From assembly GCF_007097395.1 (NCBI RefSeq), contig NZ_VKDC01000019.1, forward strand, positions 62,001-126,000: a stretch of DNA of 64,000 nt, written 5' to 3'. The translations under genes were made by a program, and so were the position numbers. Below the pieces are notes generated by a model. The model had not been told where the DNA came from and made no database searches. It was given only the letters and a program-made list of their open reading frames with translations. The DNA comes from Fulvivirga sp. M361. Lineage in GTDB: Bacteria; Bacteroidota; Bacteroidia; Cytophagales; Cyclobacteriaceae. This document shows positions 8,363-17,389 of this stretch, one piece after another. How positions within the stretch are numbered: the first letter of the stretch is position 1; every line of letters begins with the position of its first letter.

Positions 8363-9145
8363 ATGACTACTGAAAGAGGAAGTAAAATAAACCAACTCTT
8401 ACAATCCCAACCCAAAGGGGTTGTTTTTCTGGCTTCCTGGCTATCTCAAAACGGATATAGCTCTGATCTGCAAAAGAGATACCGAAAAAGCAACTGGCTT
8501 AAATCCATCGGCACAGGCGCTATGGTCAGAACTGGTGATGAGGTCAATTATGAAGGTGCTTTATTCGCATTACAGAAGCAGACCACTTCAAGTATACATC
8601 CTGGTGGAAAAACAGCACTGTCCCTGTTGGGAAAGTCTCATTATCTTCAGTTTTCAACCAAGAGAATAACGCTGTTTGGAGGAAAGGGAGAAAGTCTACC
8701 TATTTGGTTTAGAAACTATGATTGGGGTGTTGAATTCAATCATTATCAATCAGGTTTCCTTCCCAAAGATTTAGGCCTCACTCAAATTGAAAGGAAAAAT
8801 TTTACACTGAAGATATCCAACGCGGCAAGAGCACTTATGGAGTGCTTATATCTTATTCCAAAATATCAAGAATTGCATGAATGCTACGAATTGATGGAAG
8901 GGCTAAATAACCTGAGACCAAAAGAAGTACAAAAGTTATTAGAAGCATGTACCTCTATAAAAGTGAAAAGGCTTTTTCTTTTCCTTGCGGATAAAGCGGG
9001 GCATAGCTGGTTTAATTATATGGATGTAGATAAAATAGATTTGGGTAAGGGAAAACGGAGTATCGTAAAAGGAGGCATTTACATTCCGAAATATCAAATC
9101 ACTGTAAATAAGGAATTGGGTCTGAAGGATGAACGAGATTTATAA
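8363..9145 (+). CDS. Type IV toxin-antitoxin system antitoxin, AbiEi family
   Basis: This 260-aa protein has an N-terminal winged-helix region (about 1-65, SKINQLLQSQPKGVVFLASWLSQNGYSSDLQKRYRKSNWL) and the family block HPGGKTALSLLG at 79-90. A C-terminal AbiEi domain follows. AbiEi proteins repress their own operon and counter the AbiEii toxin without binding it. The gene overlaps the toxin gene by 17 bp, a coupled arrangement typical of abiE operons. It opens a three-gene defence-type island. The lack of DNA-modification or recombinase genes nearby gives no clue to how it arrived. Confidence 0.85.
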   Translation: MTTERGSKINQLLQSQPKGVVFLASWLSQNGYSSDLQKRYRKSNWLKSIGTGAMVRTGDEVNYEGALFALQKQTTSSIHPGGKTALSLLGKSHYLQFSTKRITLFGGKGESLPIWFRNYDWGVEFNHYQSGFLPKDLGLTQIERKNFTLKISNAARALMECLYLIPKYQELHECYELMEGLNNLRPKEVQKLLEACTSIKVKRLFLFLADKAGHSWFNYMDVDKIDLGKGKRSIVKGGIYIPKYQITVNKELGLKDERDL

Positions 9146-10031
9146 AGGGCAGGTATCTTTATTACTATCTGTTATACCAGAGATAGCGAAAGAGAAATGT
9201 TTTGCCTTACATGGGGGAACAGCTATCAATCTGTTTGTACGTGAAATGCCCAGGTTATCTGTGGACATTGATTTGACTTATGTGCCTATTGAAGATCGAC
9301 ATACTTCATTAGATAAAATTGCTCAAGCACTCGAAGGCATACGAGAAAGAATTCTCTCAATTCTTCCCAAGGCAAAAGTTCAACACCAAAGGGAGGTGTC
9401 GAAACTTCAAATTTCTAATCAGGGTTATCAGATTAAAGTTGAGGTAAACCAAACCAATCGAGGTATTCTTTCTGATCCTATAGATTATCTACTATGCGAA
9501 ACCGCACAAGATCAGTTCGATGCATTTTGTTCAATTGCTATCGTACCACTGTCCCAATTGTATGGTGGGAAAATATGTGCCGCTTTAGACCGACAACATC
9601 CGAGAGATATTTTTGATGTGAAATACTTACTGGAAAATGAAGGATTTACAGAAGATATAAAAGAGGGCTTATTGCTATCTATACTTAGTAGCAACAGACC
9701 AATACATGAGCTTCTCCGACCCAATTTACTAGATCAACAAGCAATCCTTGAAAATCAATTTTCGGGTATGACCACCGAGTCTTTTGCTTACAAAGATTTT
9801 GAAGCAACTAGAGAGCAACTTATAGCCAATATATCTAAATTCTGGACCGATTCTGATAGACAATTTCTAATTGGATTTTCAAAATTAGAGCCTGATTGGA
9901 GTATCTATGATTTTGAAAGGTTTCCTTCGGTTCATTGGAAAATTCAAAATTTAGCAAAGCTTAGGCAGGATAATCCTGATAAGCATAGGGAGCAGGTTAA
10001 ATTGTTGAAAGAGGTTTTAGTGAAGGAATAG
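9129..10031 (+). CDS. AbiEii-family nucleotidyltransferase toxin
   Basis: This 300-aa protein has a nucleotidyltransferase fold. The motif HGGTAINLF at 28-36 and the metal-binding pair D46-I-D48 in LSVDIDLTY are intact. The later motif QLYGGKICAALDRQHPRDIFDVKYLL (about 143-168) is the conserved AbiEii K...R.RDi.Dv segment. Known members transfer nucleotides to RNA, some of them to tRNA, and stop growth to limit phage spread. Active-site residues look complete, so the toxin is likely functional. Start codon ATG at 9129 lies inside the antitoxin gene, implying translational coupling. Confidence 0.88.
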   Translation: MNEIYKGQVSLLLSVIPEIAKEKCFALHGGTAINLFVREMPRLSVDIDLTYVPIEDRHTSLDKIAQALEGIRERILSILPKAKVQHQREVSKLQISNQGYQIKVEVNQTNRGILSDPIDYLLCETAQDQFDAFCSIAIVPLSQLYGGKICAALDRQHPRDIFDVKYLLENEGFTEDIKEGLLLSILSSNRPIHELLRPNLLDQQAILENQFSGMTTESFAYKDFEATREQLIANISKFWTDSDRQFLIGFSKLEPDWSIYDFERFPSVHWKIQNLAKLRQDNPDKHREQVKLLKEVLVKE

Positions 10032-10129
10032 ATCCATTTTTCATACCGCCCACTATCACCTTCAACATAGAAAAAAAAGTATGATAATTGCTTACGAATA
10101 ACGGTAAATATCAAATCAAAAACCTGATA

Positions 10130-11401
10130 ATGAATGAGAATAGCTATTTTATTTGTAAGCGATGCGGCATCGAAGGTGTGAAATCGCCACTTTACAAAGA
10201 TGAAATGTGCGATCCATGCAACAGGATATTTTATATGGAAAAAATTAGAGATGAGCTAGACAAGTTTCCCCTAGATATTGGGAATAAACCCTTCTTATAT
10301 GCGCTGAATGTCTCAATCGATGACTATGAAGAGCCAATCACAACAAAAGACTATACCTTAATCAAAATTGATGAACGTATTAGGCAGGTACTTAATAATT
10401 TATTAGAGCTTGTCAGCCTGGATATCAGGCAAGAAGTTATTGATAGTTCTGGGTACCTTTTTGCAACAGATACTTACCTTAATATTGGAAGGGTAGAATG
10501 TCACTTGCACAACAGATTCAGTGGAAAGTCTTGTGAGTTTTCAAGGTCAGCTATTCTGGGGTTCACGACACAGTATAGCGACTGGAAATTTCGGTACAAG
10601 CCTGCGAATAACGTTCTCAGGATAACAACTGAAGGCGTTGAAGAAATATCAAAGCTTCGACTGGATATTAGCAAATCAATCACGCTTGATGAAATTGATG
10701 CTCGATTCATATTGAAGCGGTTGGAAGAATCAAAAGATAGTCATTTGTTTCGGGGCATAAATAGACACTACTTTCATAATGATGGAATAGCTGCATCCAT
10801 ATACAGAAATAACAACGATTTGGTAGAACATGGAAAACTGCAAGAGCATGAAAACGAGATTGTAAAAAATTTACTAAGCAAGGGCCTTTATCTACCTGAA
10901 CAAAGCCGCCCAATTTCTGCACTTACAGATTTAAGGCACTTCGGAAAAGACACTTGCCTGCTTGATTTTTCAGAGGATTTTAAAATTGCCTTATTTTTTT
11001 CTTGTCAGCCAACGATGAATAAATCGGCTACAGTTGCAGAGATACTGGTTCTTGACAAATCTGAATACGAGCAAAAAGAGGATATAGCATACCCCAATGA
11101 AGAAGACTTTTTGATAAGTCCTGCCATCACTGATATTACTAGAAATCGAGTTGAAGCTCAACAGAGCGTGTTTTTATATTGCCATCAAGGTCACCTCCCC
11201 AGAGAAACATGTGGGACAAAGGTTAGTAACTTACTGATAGCACCAAGTTTGAAACCGGCTTTTTATGATTATTGTGAATATTCAGATGAGATGGTTTATC
11301 CTGATTTTCATTCATTTATTGAAAACCCCCAGAACTTCATGACCAAAGCAAAACAGGACTGCCAAGATGAAGGTAAGAAAGAGGATAAGGAATATGTTTA
11401 A
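10130..11401 (+). CDS. Zinc-ribbon plus FRG-domain protein, likely defence-associated
   Basis: Read from the ATG at 10130 (423 aa); an in-frame TTG 14 codons upstream is less likely. The N-terminus has four cysteines, C9-x2-C12 and C27-x2-C30, forming a zinc ribbon. From about residue 203 the FRG domain is clear: HLFRGINRHYF starting at 205, then LRHFGKDTCLLDFSEDFKIALFFSC, and later QQSVFLYC. FRG domains are named for the conserved Phe-Arg-Gly and their biochemistry is poorly known, but they recur in anti-phage loci. The gene lies about 100 bp after the AbiEii toxin on the same strand and is probably part of that operon. It may be an effector; that role is inferred from context. Confidence 0.75.
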   Translation: MNENSYFICKRCGIEGVKSPLYKDEMCDPCNRIFYMEKIRDELDKFPLDIGNKPFLYALNVSIDDYEEPITTKDYTLIKIDERIRQVLNNLLELVSLDIRQEVIDSSGYLFATDTYLNIGRVECHLHNRFSGKSCEFSRSAILGFTTQYSDWKFRYKPANNVLRITTEGVEEISKLRLDISKSITLDEIDARFILKRLEESKDSHLFRGINRHYFHNDGIAASIYRNNNDLVEHGKLQEHENEIVKNLLSKGLYLPEQSRPISALTDLRHFGKDTCLLDFSEDFKIALFFSCQPTMNKSATVAEILVLDKSEYEQKEDIAYPNEEDFLISPAITDITRNRVEAQQSVFLYCHQGHLPRETCGTKVSNLLIAPSLKPAFYDYCEYSDEMVYPDFHSFIENPQNFMTKAKQDCQDEGKKEDKEYV

Positions 11402-11674
11402 AGCTAAAAGGAATATCATAGAAATCACAGCTAAATAATATGACCTATGCCTTAATGAAAATCTTAGTAGAGTACTGATATTGAACGAATCCTACCTGCA
11501 CAATCATCGTAAACATTTATGGTTGCTGTTTATAATGGCTACTATTGGCCATCAAAATGATACTTCTTAGGTAGTTTGATAGTCATAGTCAAGTTCGCAT
11601 CTTTATCCCGTACGGGATGCATTTTGAGATATAGATTATCGGAATTTTCCCATCTTTCTGACCATTTTCAAAAA

Positions 11675-11785
11675 CCATGAAGGATTTCCCAACATTTTTT
11701 GCTATTTCTCAACATACTTTTATCCGAATCTTGTCCGCAGGAAGTAAGGGAAAAACATATTCTTCGGACAAGAAGTCAATAATCG
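11675..11785 (+). repeat. Dispersed repeat family, copy 2 (second block only)
   Basis: Bases 11685-11738 match the block after rlmD (8145-8198) at 50 of 54 positions and continue as a weaker match through TTCTTCGGACAAG. The part resembling the rlmD 3' end is missing. The preceding 11402-11674 stretch holds no gene that I can see. Confidence 0.7.
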
Positions 11786-11863
11786 ATTTCATTAGCAAAA
11801 CAGGATGTATGTAAGCATTATCTCATCTGTAGAAATGCTACAATGTGATAAGATCATCCGATC

Positions 11864-12310
11864 TCACCCTAAATCAAAACCAAGATCAAGATTAGCTTCT
11901 TCCCAAATCACACTTAATACAGTATTGTATTTTGGCGTCACGATGCAATATTCATAGAATGTAAAATCCTGATCTCTATCGCGATCTCTTAGCTCAAACC
12001 AAGTTGATTTATCCACCTCTTGCGCGCTTTCGTTCTTTGGATAGATTTTACCATGATTAAAGAATTCGGTAGCGATCGAATCTTCAGGCGGTGGGAACTT
12101 GGTTCTGTTCTTGAGAAAATACCAAAAGTTGTCGTGTCTTTTCCAGTAACGAACTTTGTTGTTGTAGCTGTAGACCAAACAAATAGAATGGTGACCACAT
12201 TCAACATAGCGGTAAGTGATACTTGACTCAAACTCTTCGGCAAGAAATCTTAAAAGCGTTGGATCAAAATCATAATCATCAGAAATGCTGGTGAAGAGCT
12301 TAGCTGACAT
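11864..12310 (-). CDS. Hypothetical protein, N-terminus probably removed by a MITE
   Basis: From the ATG at 12310 the product is 148 aa. The frame stays open a further 41 bases upstream with protein-like sequence (LLFGETNQFVSELL) right up to the terminal repeat of the MITE at 12352. The original gene was therefore probably longer and was cut by the insertion. The remaining protein is acidic and aromatic-rich (YRYVECGHHSICLVYSYNN; NFWYFLKNRTKFPPPED) with no signal peptide and no family that I recognise. It may still be translated from the internal ATG, but its promoter would have been displaced. Confidence 0.45.
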   Translation of the reverse strand: MSAKLFTSISDDYDFDPTLLRFLAEEFESSITYRYVECGHHSICLVYSYNNKVRYWKRHDNFWYFLKNRTKFPPPEDSIATEFFNHGKIYPKNESAQEVDKSTWFELRDRDRDQDFTFYEYCIVTPKYNTVLSVIWEEANLDLGFDLG

Positions 12311-12351
12311 GAGCAATTCGGACACGAACTGGTTAGTCTCGCCAAATAAAA

Positions 12352-12450
12352 GAGGGTGTCTCAAAAGTATTTTGAACGGTCTCAGATTTTCGTATATGAG
12401 AATTTTCTCAGGCAGGCACCTAAATACGTTTATCCTTTTGAGACACCCTC
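12352..12450. mobile_element. MITE-like element with perfect 16-bp terminal inverted repeats
   Basis: Ends GAGGGTGTCTCAAAAG and CTTTTGAGACACCCTC are perfect inverted repeats around 67 bp of non-coding DNA. The ends match those of the element at 446-522, showing a family. The insertion sits at the 5' end of the truncated gene 11864-12310. No obvious target-site duplication is visible, and no transposase gene with these ends occurs in the window. Confidence 0.7.
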
Positions 12451-12527
12451 AGTCTTTATAAAATGAGTTTTTTTAACTTATCAACCAAATACTACGCTAA
12501 ACATTCATTCTCAAGCATTACTCATTA

Positions 12528-13862
12528 TTATTTTTTTAATTCGTCTTGCGCTTCAGGAGGGTAGAGTTCAGGATATTCAAGCTCCGTTACTGTTCCTTTG
12601 ATTTTAGAACGATAAGATGCTAAACTGTTTTCAGCTGTAAACTCATGGTAATCTCGTATAGCAGACACCAACGATTCTCCTATGAGGCGCATATTATCCT
12701 GGGTAATTCGATCAGGTGCGTACCCTGCCCTGTCATAAGTGACTTCCATAGTCATCGCCATGACAGAATCTTTAAAATTAGCCCACCACCACGCTTCAGG
12801 ATAGCCTCCATTGACAAAACCTGAACCACCCTCGTCAGGAGTAGGTTCCAGCATATCTTTCCCATAATACTTTGCCATTTGATCTATAAAAAACAACTGC
12901 TTATGCCAAAGATTAGATTCAACCTCAGAATATCCCTGTGCCCTGGTTCCAAAGTGAGGAAAAAAGAAGGGGCGAGTATCGGGCTCACTGTTGGATCCAT
13001 GTAAATTAAGTGCCATCGATACCTTAGGACCTCCGTCCGTCATCAGATTCCTGGCATATTCATGTATAACATTTACTTCCAGAGGTAAGCCATCAATCAG
13101 GTTTAAAGGATCAAGGGGGTCATATTTCCACTGCACTTCAAGGTTTTCAGACTTGGGAGTTGTACGATAATTGCCAGCGATCACGCCATCCACATTGTGC
13201 ATCGGATAAATATAAAATTCATGCTTGCTCAATATCAATGCTGACTCTGGTGAGTTGTTCAGAAGTCTTTTAACCAAACCTTCTACCACGTACGAACCCG
13301 GAGTCTCAGCGGGATGTGTGCGGGCATGAATAAAGACTTTTTTCTTGTTTTCCGGTGGGGAATGTGGGTGGGTTAATTTTATCAAATAAATAGGTTTTTG
13401 GCGCTGCGAATAACCGGAGACTTCAACCTCGGTAAAAAATACATACCTTTCTATATCGGAAATAAACCGCTCTAAATCAGAAAAGGTATATGGATAAAAC
13501 CTGGCTATCCATACCTGTGATTGACTAAAGGTTGTAGTGACTACTATTTCTTTATTGGTATTTTGGTATACCTCGCTTTCATTGAATCTAAACCAACGTA
13601 CATTATCATACGAGTACACTGGAACGTAGTAAAATGGCCACCCCCTGTTTTTTATGGTAAAAGTAACGGGTTCGTTCGTGGGGGCGTTATCAACTTTCAA
13701 ATACCACCAACTACGATATTCATCTGGTAAGCTAACATCCCCATTATCATCAGCTAGATAAAAGTCCCATTTATTATTTGCTATTTTCACAACATCCCCT
13801 ATGCTGCCAGATTCAAAATCATCAGAAAAAATAACTTCTCCGATATGATTAAATTTTCTCAT
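12528..13862 (-). CDS. M14-family zinc carboxypeptidase with cytosolic-carboxypeptidase-like N-domain
   Basis: This 444-aa protein has an N-terminal beta-sandwich domain (about 1-125, with WWYLKVDNA and FYYVPVYSYDNVRWFRF) as in cytosolic carboxypeptidase (CCP/AGBL-like) enzymes, then the M14 peptidase domain. Zinc ligands are H183 and E186 in ARTHPAETPGS; further on are the substrate-binding GNYRTTP, the third-ligand region ALNLHGSNSE and the catalytic glutamate in AMTMEVTYDR. It should remove C-terminal residues from peptides or proteins. No signal peptide is seen, so it is probably cytoplasmic. Monocistronic; full length. Confidence 0.85.
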   Translation of the reverse strand: MRKFNHIGEVIFSDDFESGSIGDVVKIANNKWDFYLADDNGDVSLPDEYRSWWYLKVDNAPTNEPVTFTIKNRGWPFYYVPVYSYDNVRWFRFNESEVYQNTNKEIVVTTTFSQSQVWIARFYPYTFSDLERFISDIERYVFFTEVEVSGYSQRQKPIYLIKLTHPHSPPENKKKVFIHARTHPAETPGSYVVEGLVKRLLNNSPESALILSKHEFYIYPMHNVDGVIAGNYRTTPKSENLEVQWKYDPLDPLNLIDGLPLEVNVIHEYARNLMTDGGPKVSMALNLHGSNSEPDTRPFFFPHFGTRAQGYSEVESNLWHKQLFFIDQMAKYYGKDMLEPTPDEGGSGFVNGGYPEAWWWANFKDSVMAMTMEVTYDRAGYAPDRITQDNMRLIGESLVSAIRDYHEFTAENSLASYRSKIKGTVTELEYPELYPPEAQDELKK

Positions 13863-14289
13863 AGTTTTTTGGTTTGTGTAAAGACTAAATGGCGCTCACT
13901 ATTAGATCCAAAACTTAACATTCCAAACTCCCAAACATGTCAGCATTAAAATTGGCAAACTCAAACTGACAAGTAGCGGTCTAATATCAATTTCAATACA
14001 GATCACTTTCTTGAATTAATATCTGCGTACTTTCAGATGTGAACTTTTCATTAATTCTTACAGCCAAAAATTCACAAGAGACATCTAAACATCTGTGCTA
14101 AAAACGTTAATGTGTATGCAGAAACCATCAAATGTAGGTTCTCCCGCTGGTGCGAGCTCAATGTCGTTAAGTTAAGCTCATATTCCTTTAGAGTTGTTCA
14201 TTTTATTTCTTCGTCTCGATGAGGTTTGGGGTCTTGGAAATGACCTTCCTGGCTGGACAATCTCCTATCTTTTTTCACTGTTTTTCAGA
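13863..14289. other. Intergenic stretch upstream of the carboxypeptidase
   Basis: No gene is seen. The sequence is AT-rich with many stops in all frames. It should contain the carboxypeptidase promoter near 13870-13900 on the minus strand and grades into repeat copy 3. Confidence 0.4.
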
Positions 14290-14677
14290 AGTTGGGAAGG
14301 ATTTCCCAACATTTTCTCAACTTATCTGAGAAAAAGATGAGAAATGAACATGCTTTTGTCCGTTTTTTGTCTGAAGAAAACTAATCTTCATAAAAAACGG
14401 CCTATACGAACAATAAAAGGCACATTTAAACCTCACAGACATCTCATGTGGAATGCGTGATTTTGTTGGAGTTGAGAAAGTAGATAAGAAATTTTACAAA
14501 CCAGGAAATCTCCCTTTAAATAATTTTCATAGATGTTTTTTTCTCATCTCTTCCAAACCTTTCCAATTCATTACAATCTATTTAGGTCAATTTCCTGGTT
14601 AGGTTTTGAGTTTAATTAACGCTGTTTCGTGAGACTAATTATTGAGACGAGTTTATGAGATGCGGCAGCTATGTAGT
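14290..14677 (+). repeat. Dispersed repeat family, copy 3 (most complete)
   Basis: Four parts follow in order. Part A is 14300-14392 (TTTCCCAACATTTTCTCAAC, GATGAGAAATGAACATG, TTTTGTCCG). The rlmD-end block is 14444-14492 (TCATGTGGAATGCGTG...TAG, 42 of 49 identical to rlmD). A weak block B lies near 14530. Part C is 14585-14677, ending TTATTGAGACGAGTTTATGA. The rlmD-like block still encodes SHVECVILLELRK and a stop, although it has no start codon or upstream gene. Confidence 0.75.
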
Positions 14678-14743
14678 CTACCCCTAAAAATTTGACGGTA
14701 AACCATAATTTTAATTTCATTTTTAAATTTCTAATCAAAAACA

Positions 14744-15823
14744 TCAGGGACGTAATGCAACTTTAAGTGTTCCTGATGAACGATCGCGCATTAAGTCATA
14801 TCCTTTTTCTGCCTCTGATAATGGTAAAATATCTGTAAAAATCGCACTGGGGTCAATAACGCCTCTTTCTACTATGGGCAACAGTTTTTTCATATATGCA
14901 GCTACATTTACAACACCCGTATGAATGGTTATATTTCTAAACAACGCTGATGAATAGGGCTGCTCAACTGGTTCGTAAAGATGACCAAACCCTAGAACAC
15001 TTATTGATGCACCAGCCTGAGTCATTTCCATGCCTTGTGCAATTGCTGTTTTATTACCTACAGAATCGATAACAGAATTCGCACCTCGTCCATCTGTGAG
15101 TGATTTCACAAATTCAATGGGATCCTCGTTTTTTGAATTCACCACATGCGTTGCTCCAATAGTTTTTGCTAATTCTAATCGACTATCGTGACGTCCTACA
15201 AGAATAATAGTAGAGGGACCAAATAATGTAGCGGCCATTACTGCGCTTAGGCCTACTGCACCATCACCAATAACCACTACGGTTTCTCCTGTCTTGATAT
15301 TAGCATTTAGTGCACCATGATAACCCGTAGCAAAATTATCTGCTAGTGGAAGAACTTTTGTATCATGCTCATCTCCAGTCAAACCTTCCGGAAGTTTAAA
15401 TAGTGTAGTATTACCATAAGGAACGCGTATAAATTCAGCCTGCCCTCCCTGGATATCATCACCTCCATGTTCGGCAAAAAGTGGTGTTCCAAATAAACCT
15501 CCATGTTCACATGCTGAAGGTAATTCACGTTTACAATAGTAACATTCTCCGTCGACAAACATAGCGGAAGCCACGACGCGGTCTCCAACTTTTAATGAGT
15601 GAATACCTTTACCTACCTGGTCTACTTCACCAACAAATTCATGACCTATTCGCATACCCTTATATAAACCCATTTCAGGTCCGTTTTGGGTAAATTCTAA
15701 ATCAGCTCCGCAAATACCCGCAAGTGTGATACGAACAATAACATCATCACTCTTCAATAATTCTGGTTTCGCCACATCAGTTACACTAATTTTTGCGCGA
15801 TCTTCATATACAACTGCTTTCAT
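14744..15823 (-). CDS. Zinc-dependent alcohol dehydrogenase-type (MDR) oxidoreductase
   Basis: This 359-aa medium-chain dehydrogenase binds catalytic zinc through C38 (GICGADLE) and H61-E62 (GHEFVGEV). The structural zinc loop is GECYYCKRELPSACEHGG with C94, C97 and C105; the usual first cysteine of the four is absent. The Rossmann segment VVVIGDGAVGLSAVMAA binds NAD(P), with GRHDSRLELAKTIGATHVV after it. It probably oxidises an alcohol or reduces an aldehyde or ketone; the substrate is unknown. A Crp-type regulator gene lies 132 bp upstream on the same strand. A decayed paralogue of its middle third is at 19033. Confidence 0.85.
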   Translation of the reverse strand: MKAVVYEDRAKISVTDVAKPELLKSDDVIVRITLAGICGADLEFTQNGPEMGLYKGMRIGHEFVGEVDQVGKGIHSLKVGDRVVASAMFVDGECYYCKRELPSACEHGGLFGTPLFAEHGGDDIQGGQAEFIRVPYGNTTLFKLPEGLTGDEHDTKVLPLADNFATGYHGALNANIKTGETVVVIGDGAVGLSAVMAATLFGPSTIILVGRHDSRLELAKTIGATHVVNSKNEDPIEFVKSLTDGRGANSVIDSVGNKTAIAQGMEMTQAGASISVLGFGHLYEPVEQPYSSALFRNITIHTGVVNVAAYMKKLLPIVERGVIDPSAIFTDILPLSEAEKGYDLMRDRSSGTLKVALRP

Positions 15824-15955
15824 TTATTTTGCTTTATAATCTATCAAAATTGAGATCCCAAAGTTGAATCATAATTGAAGGGATTAAAATGACGTGTGGT
15901 AAGAAAAGAGCTTGACCTCTATCAAGGAGTAAAATTGATTTAAGTCAATTTTTGT

Positions 15956-16531
15956 TTATGAGCGTGAACGGATTCTACTCAATGATTCTGGAGAAATTCC
16001 TAAATATGATGCTAAGACATATTGCGGTACTCTATTTGCGATTTGAGGATATTTATTAACATACTCCCAGTATCTCTCTTCTGAGTTTTTACTAATGCTG
16101 GAAATAGTTCTTTTAAGTGAGTAGGATAAAGCCCTTTCTGAGAATAACCTAAAATATTGACATAGTGGATGGATTCTTGCACATAGCTCTTCAACATCTT
16201 CATATTTCATTTGTAGGATTAAAGAGTTCTCAAGAGCTTCAGCAAAATATTCGGCAGGAGTTCTATTTAAATAACTGTAAAAGTCTGTGAAAAACCAATC
16301 TTCGATTCCAATACTTACAGTATGTTCCTTTCCATGGTCATCTAAATAAAAAACCCTAACCGCACCCTCTACAATATAGTTTCGATATTCAGATACAAAA
16401 CCTGGTTGAACAACAAATTGCCTTTTCTTTATCCTGGTGGTTTTCAATATTGAAATAAACTGTTCTATTTCATCATCTGATAGTTTAACATATCTGGCTA
16501 TGTTATCCAATATTCCTTTGTAGTGACTCAT
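15956..16531 (-). CDS. Crp/Fnr-family transcriptional regulator
   Basis: Read from the ATG at 16531 (191 aa); an upstream TTG is in frame but unlikely. Residues about 10-120 form the cyclic-nucleotide-binding-type beta barrel (FVVQPGFVSEYRNYIVEGAVRVFYLDDHGKEHTVSIG in the usual order), followed by a dimerisation helix and a short C-terminal helix-turn-helix (YVLASYLGISPESLSRIRS). No FeS or haem cysteines typical of Fnr are seen. It may control the adjacent dehydrogenase gene. Confidence 0.8.
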   Translation of the reverse strand: MSHYKGILDNIARYVKLSDDEIEQFISILKTTRIKKRQFVVQPGFVSEYRNYIVEGAVRVFYLDDHGKEHTVSIGIEDWFFTDFYSYLNRTPAEYFAEALENSLILQMKYEDVEELCARIHPLCQYFRLFSERALSYSLKRTISSISKNSEERYWEYVNKYPQIANRVPQYVLASYLGISPESLSRIRSRS

Positions 16532-16748
16532 CGATATTTTTTTTGACTCTTGTCGGTAACACAAAATGTATGAGGACAAAAAGCTCCTGTAATCCCCATA
16601 TATAATTCCCTGATCTAACCGTTTTCAGCTTGTCCAACTTAATGCTTTTAAAACTTCAGGTAAGTCCAGCTCATACTTTATCTCAAACAACATCAGGTGA
16701 ATAGCAGTCAGCTGGATGTTGAAATAATTGTAGACAAGCTGATGGATT

Positions 16749-17381
16749 TTATGAAAATGAAACAGCCTCTTTGATCGGTATTCCTCCATCGTGCATTGAA
16801 ATCACTTTTTGGAATGTTGATTCTTTATCTAGTAATTCCTTCAGCGTTTCAGCTACATCTTCAATAGAATTATCACCAAGATCATTCACATTTACACTGA
16901 TCTTGCCCGTGGCTTTCACTTCTTTTAAATGCCCGGGTTGCAAGATTGTATAGCTTAATTCGGTATTTTTCATCAACCACTGATCAGCATAGAATTTGGC
17001 AAGGTAATAGTCTCTCAGGCTTGGTACTTCATTCCACCTTTCAGGTTGAAGTGAAAAAATAGTGCTGAGCATAATGTAACGTTTGATACCCAGATCCTCA
17101 GCAACTCTCATGGTTTTAACGGCGCCATCAAGATCCACTTGCAGTAGGTTTTTACCTCGGGAACCGGACACAAAGTAAACGGCTTCAATGTCGTTCGGAA
17201 TTTCTTTTCGAATTTCTTCCATACTTCCTAGGAGATTCAAATCGATCTGGCTGTAGTTTGAGGCTTCAAATAATCTATCTCCATGTCTTGAAGTCCCTAC
17301 GACCTTGTGATTATCTTGAAGTAATTTCTCTGTCAATAAAAGGCCAACCCTTCCGGTTGACCCTATTACTAATATTTTCAT
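16749..17381 (-). CDS. NAD(P)H-binding atypical short-chain dehydrogenase
   Basis: This 210-aa protein has the nucleotide-binding motif GSTGRVG at 7-13 and a basic GTSRHGDR stretch after beta-2 that favours NADPH. A central YFVSGSRG and the LSTIFSL...YYLAKFYAD segment replace the classical Ser-Tyr-Lys triad. It resembles the NAD(P)H-binding/NmrA-like group of quinone- or flavin-reductase relatives. It is the last gene of a three-gene operon (18260 to 16749): the start codon follows the NTF2-like gene by 8 bp. Confidence 0.78.
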   Translation of the reverse strand: MKILVIGSTGRVGLLLTEKLLQDNHKVVGTSRHGDRLFEASNYSQIDLNLLGSMEEIRKEIPNDIEAVYFVSGSRGKNLLQVDLDGAVKTMRVAEDLGIKRYIMLSTIFSLQPERWNEVPSLRDYYLAKFYADQWLMKNTELSYTILQPGHLKEVKATGKISVNVNDLGDNSIEDVAETLKELLDKESTFQKVISMHDGGIPIKEAVSFS

Positions 17382-17389
17382 TTTATATC

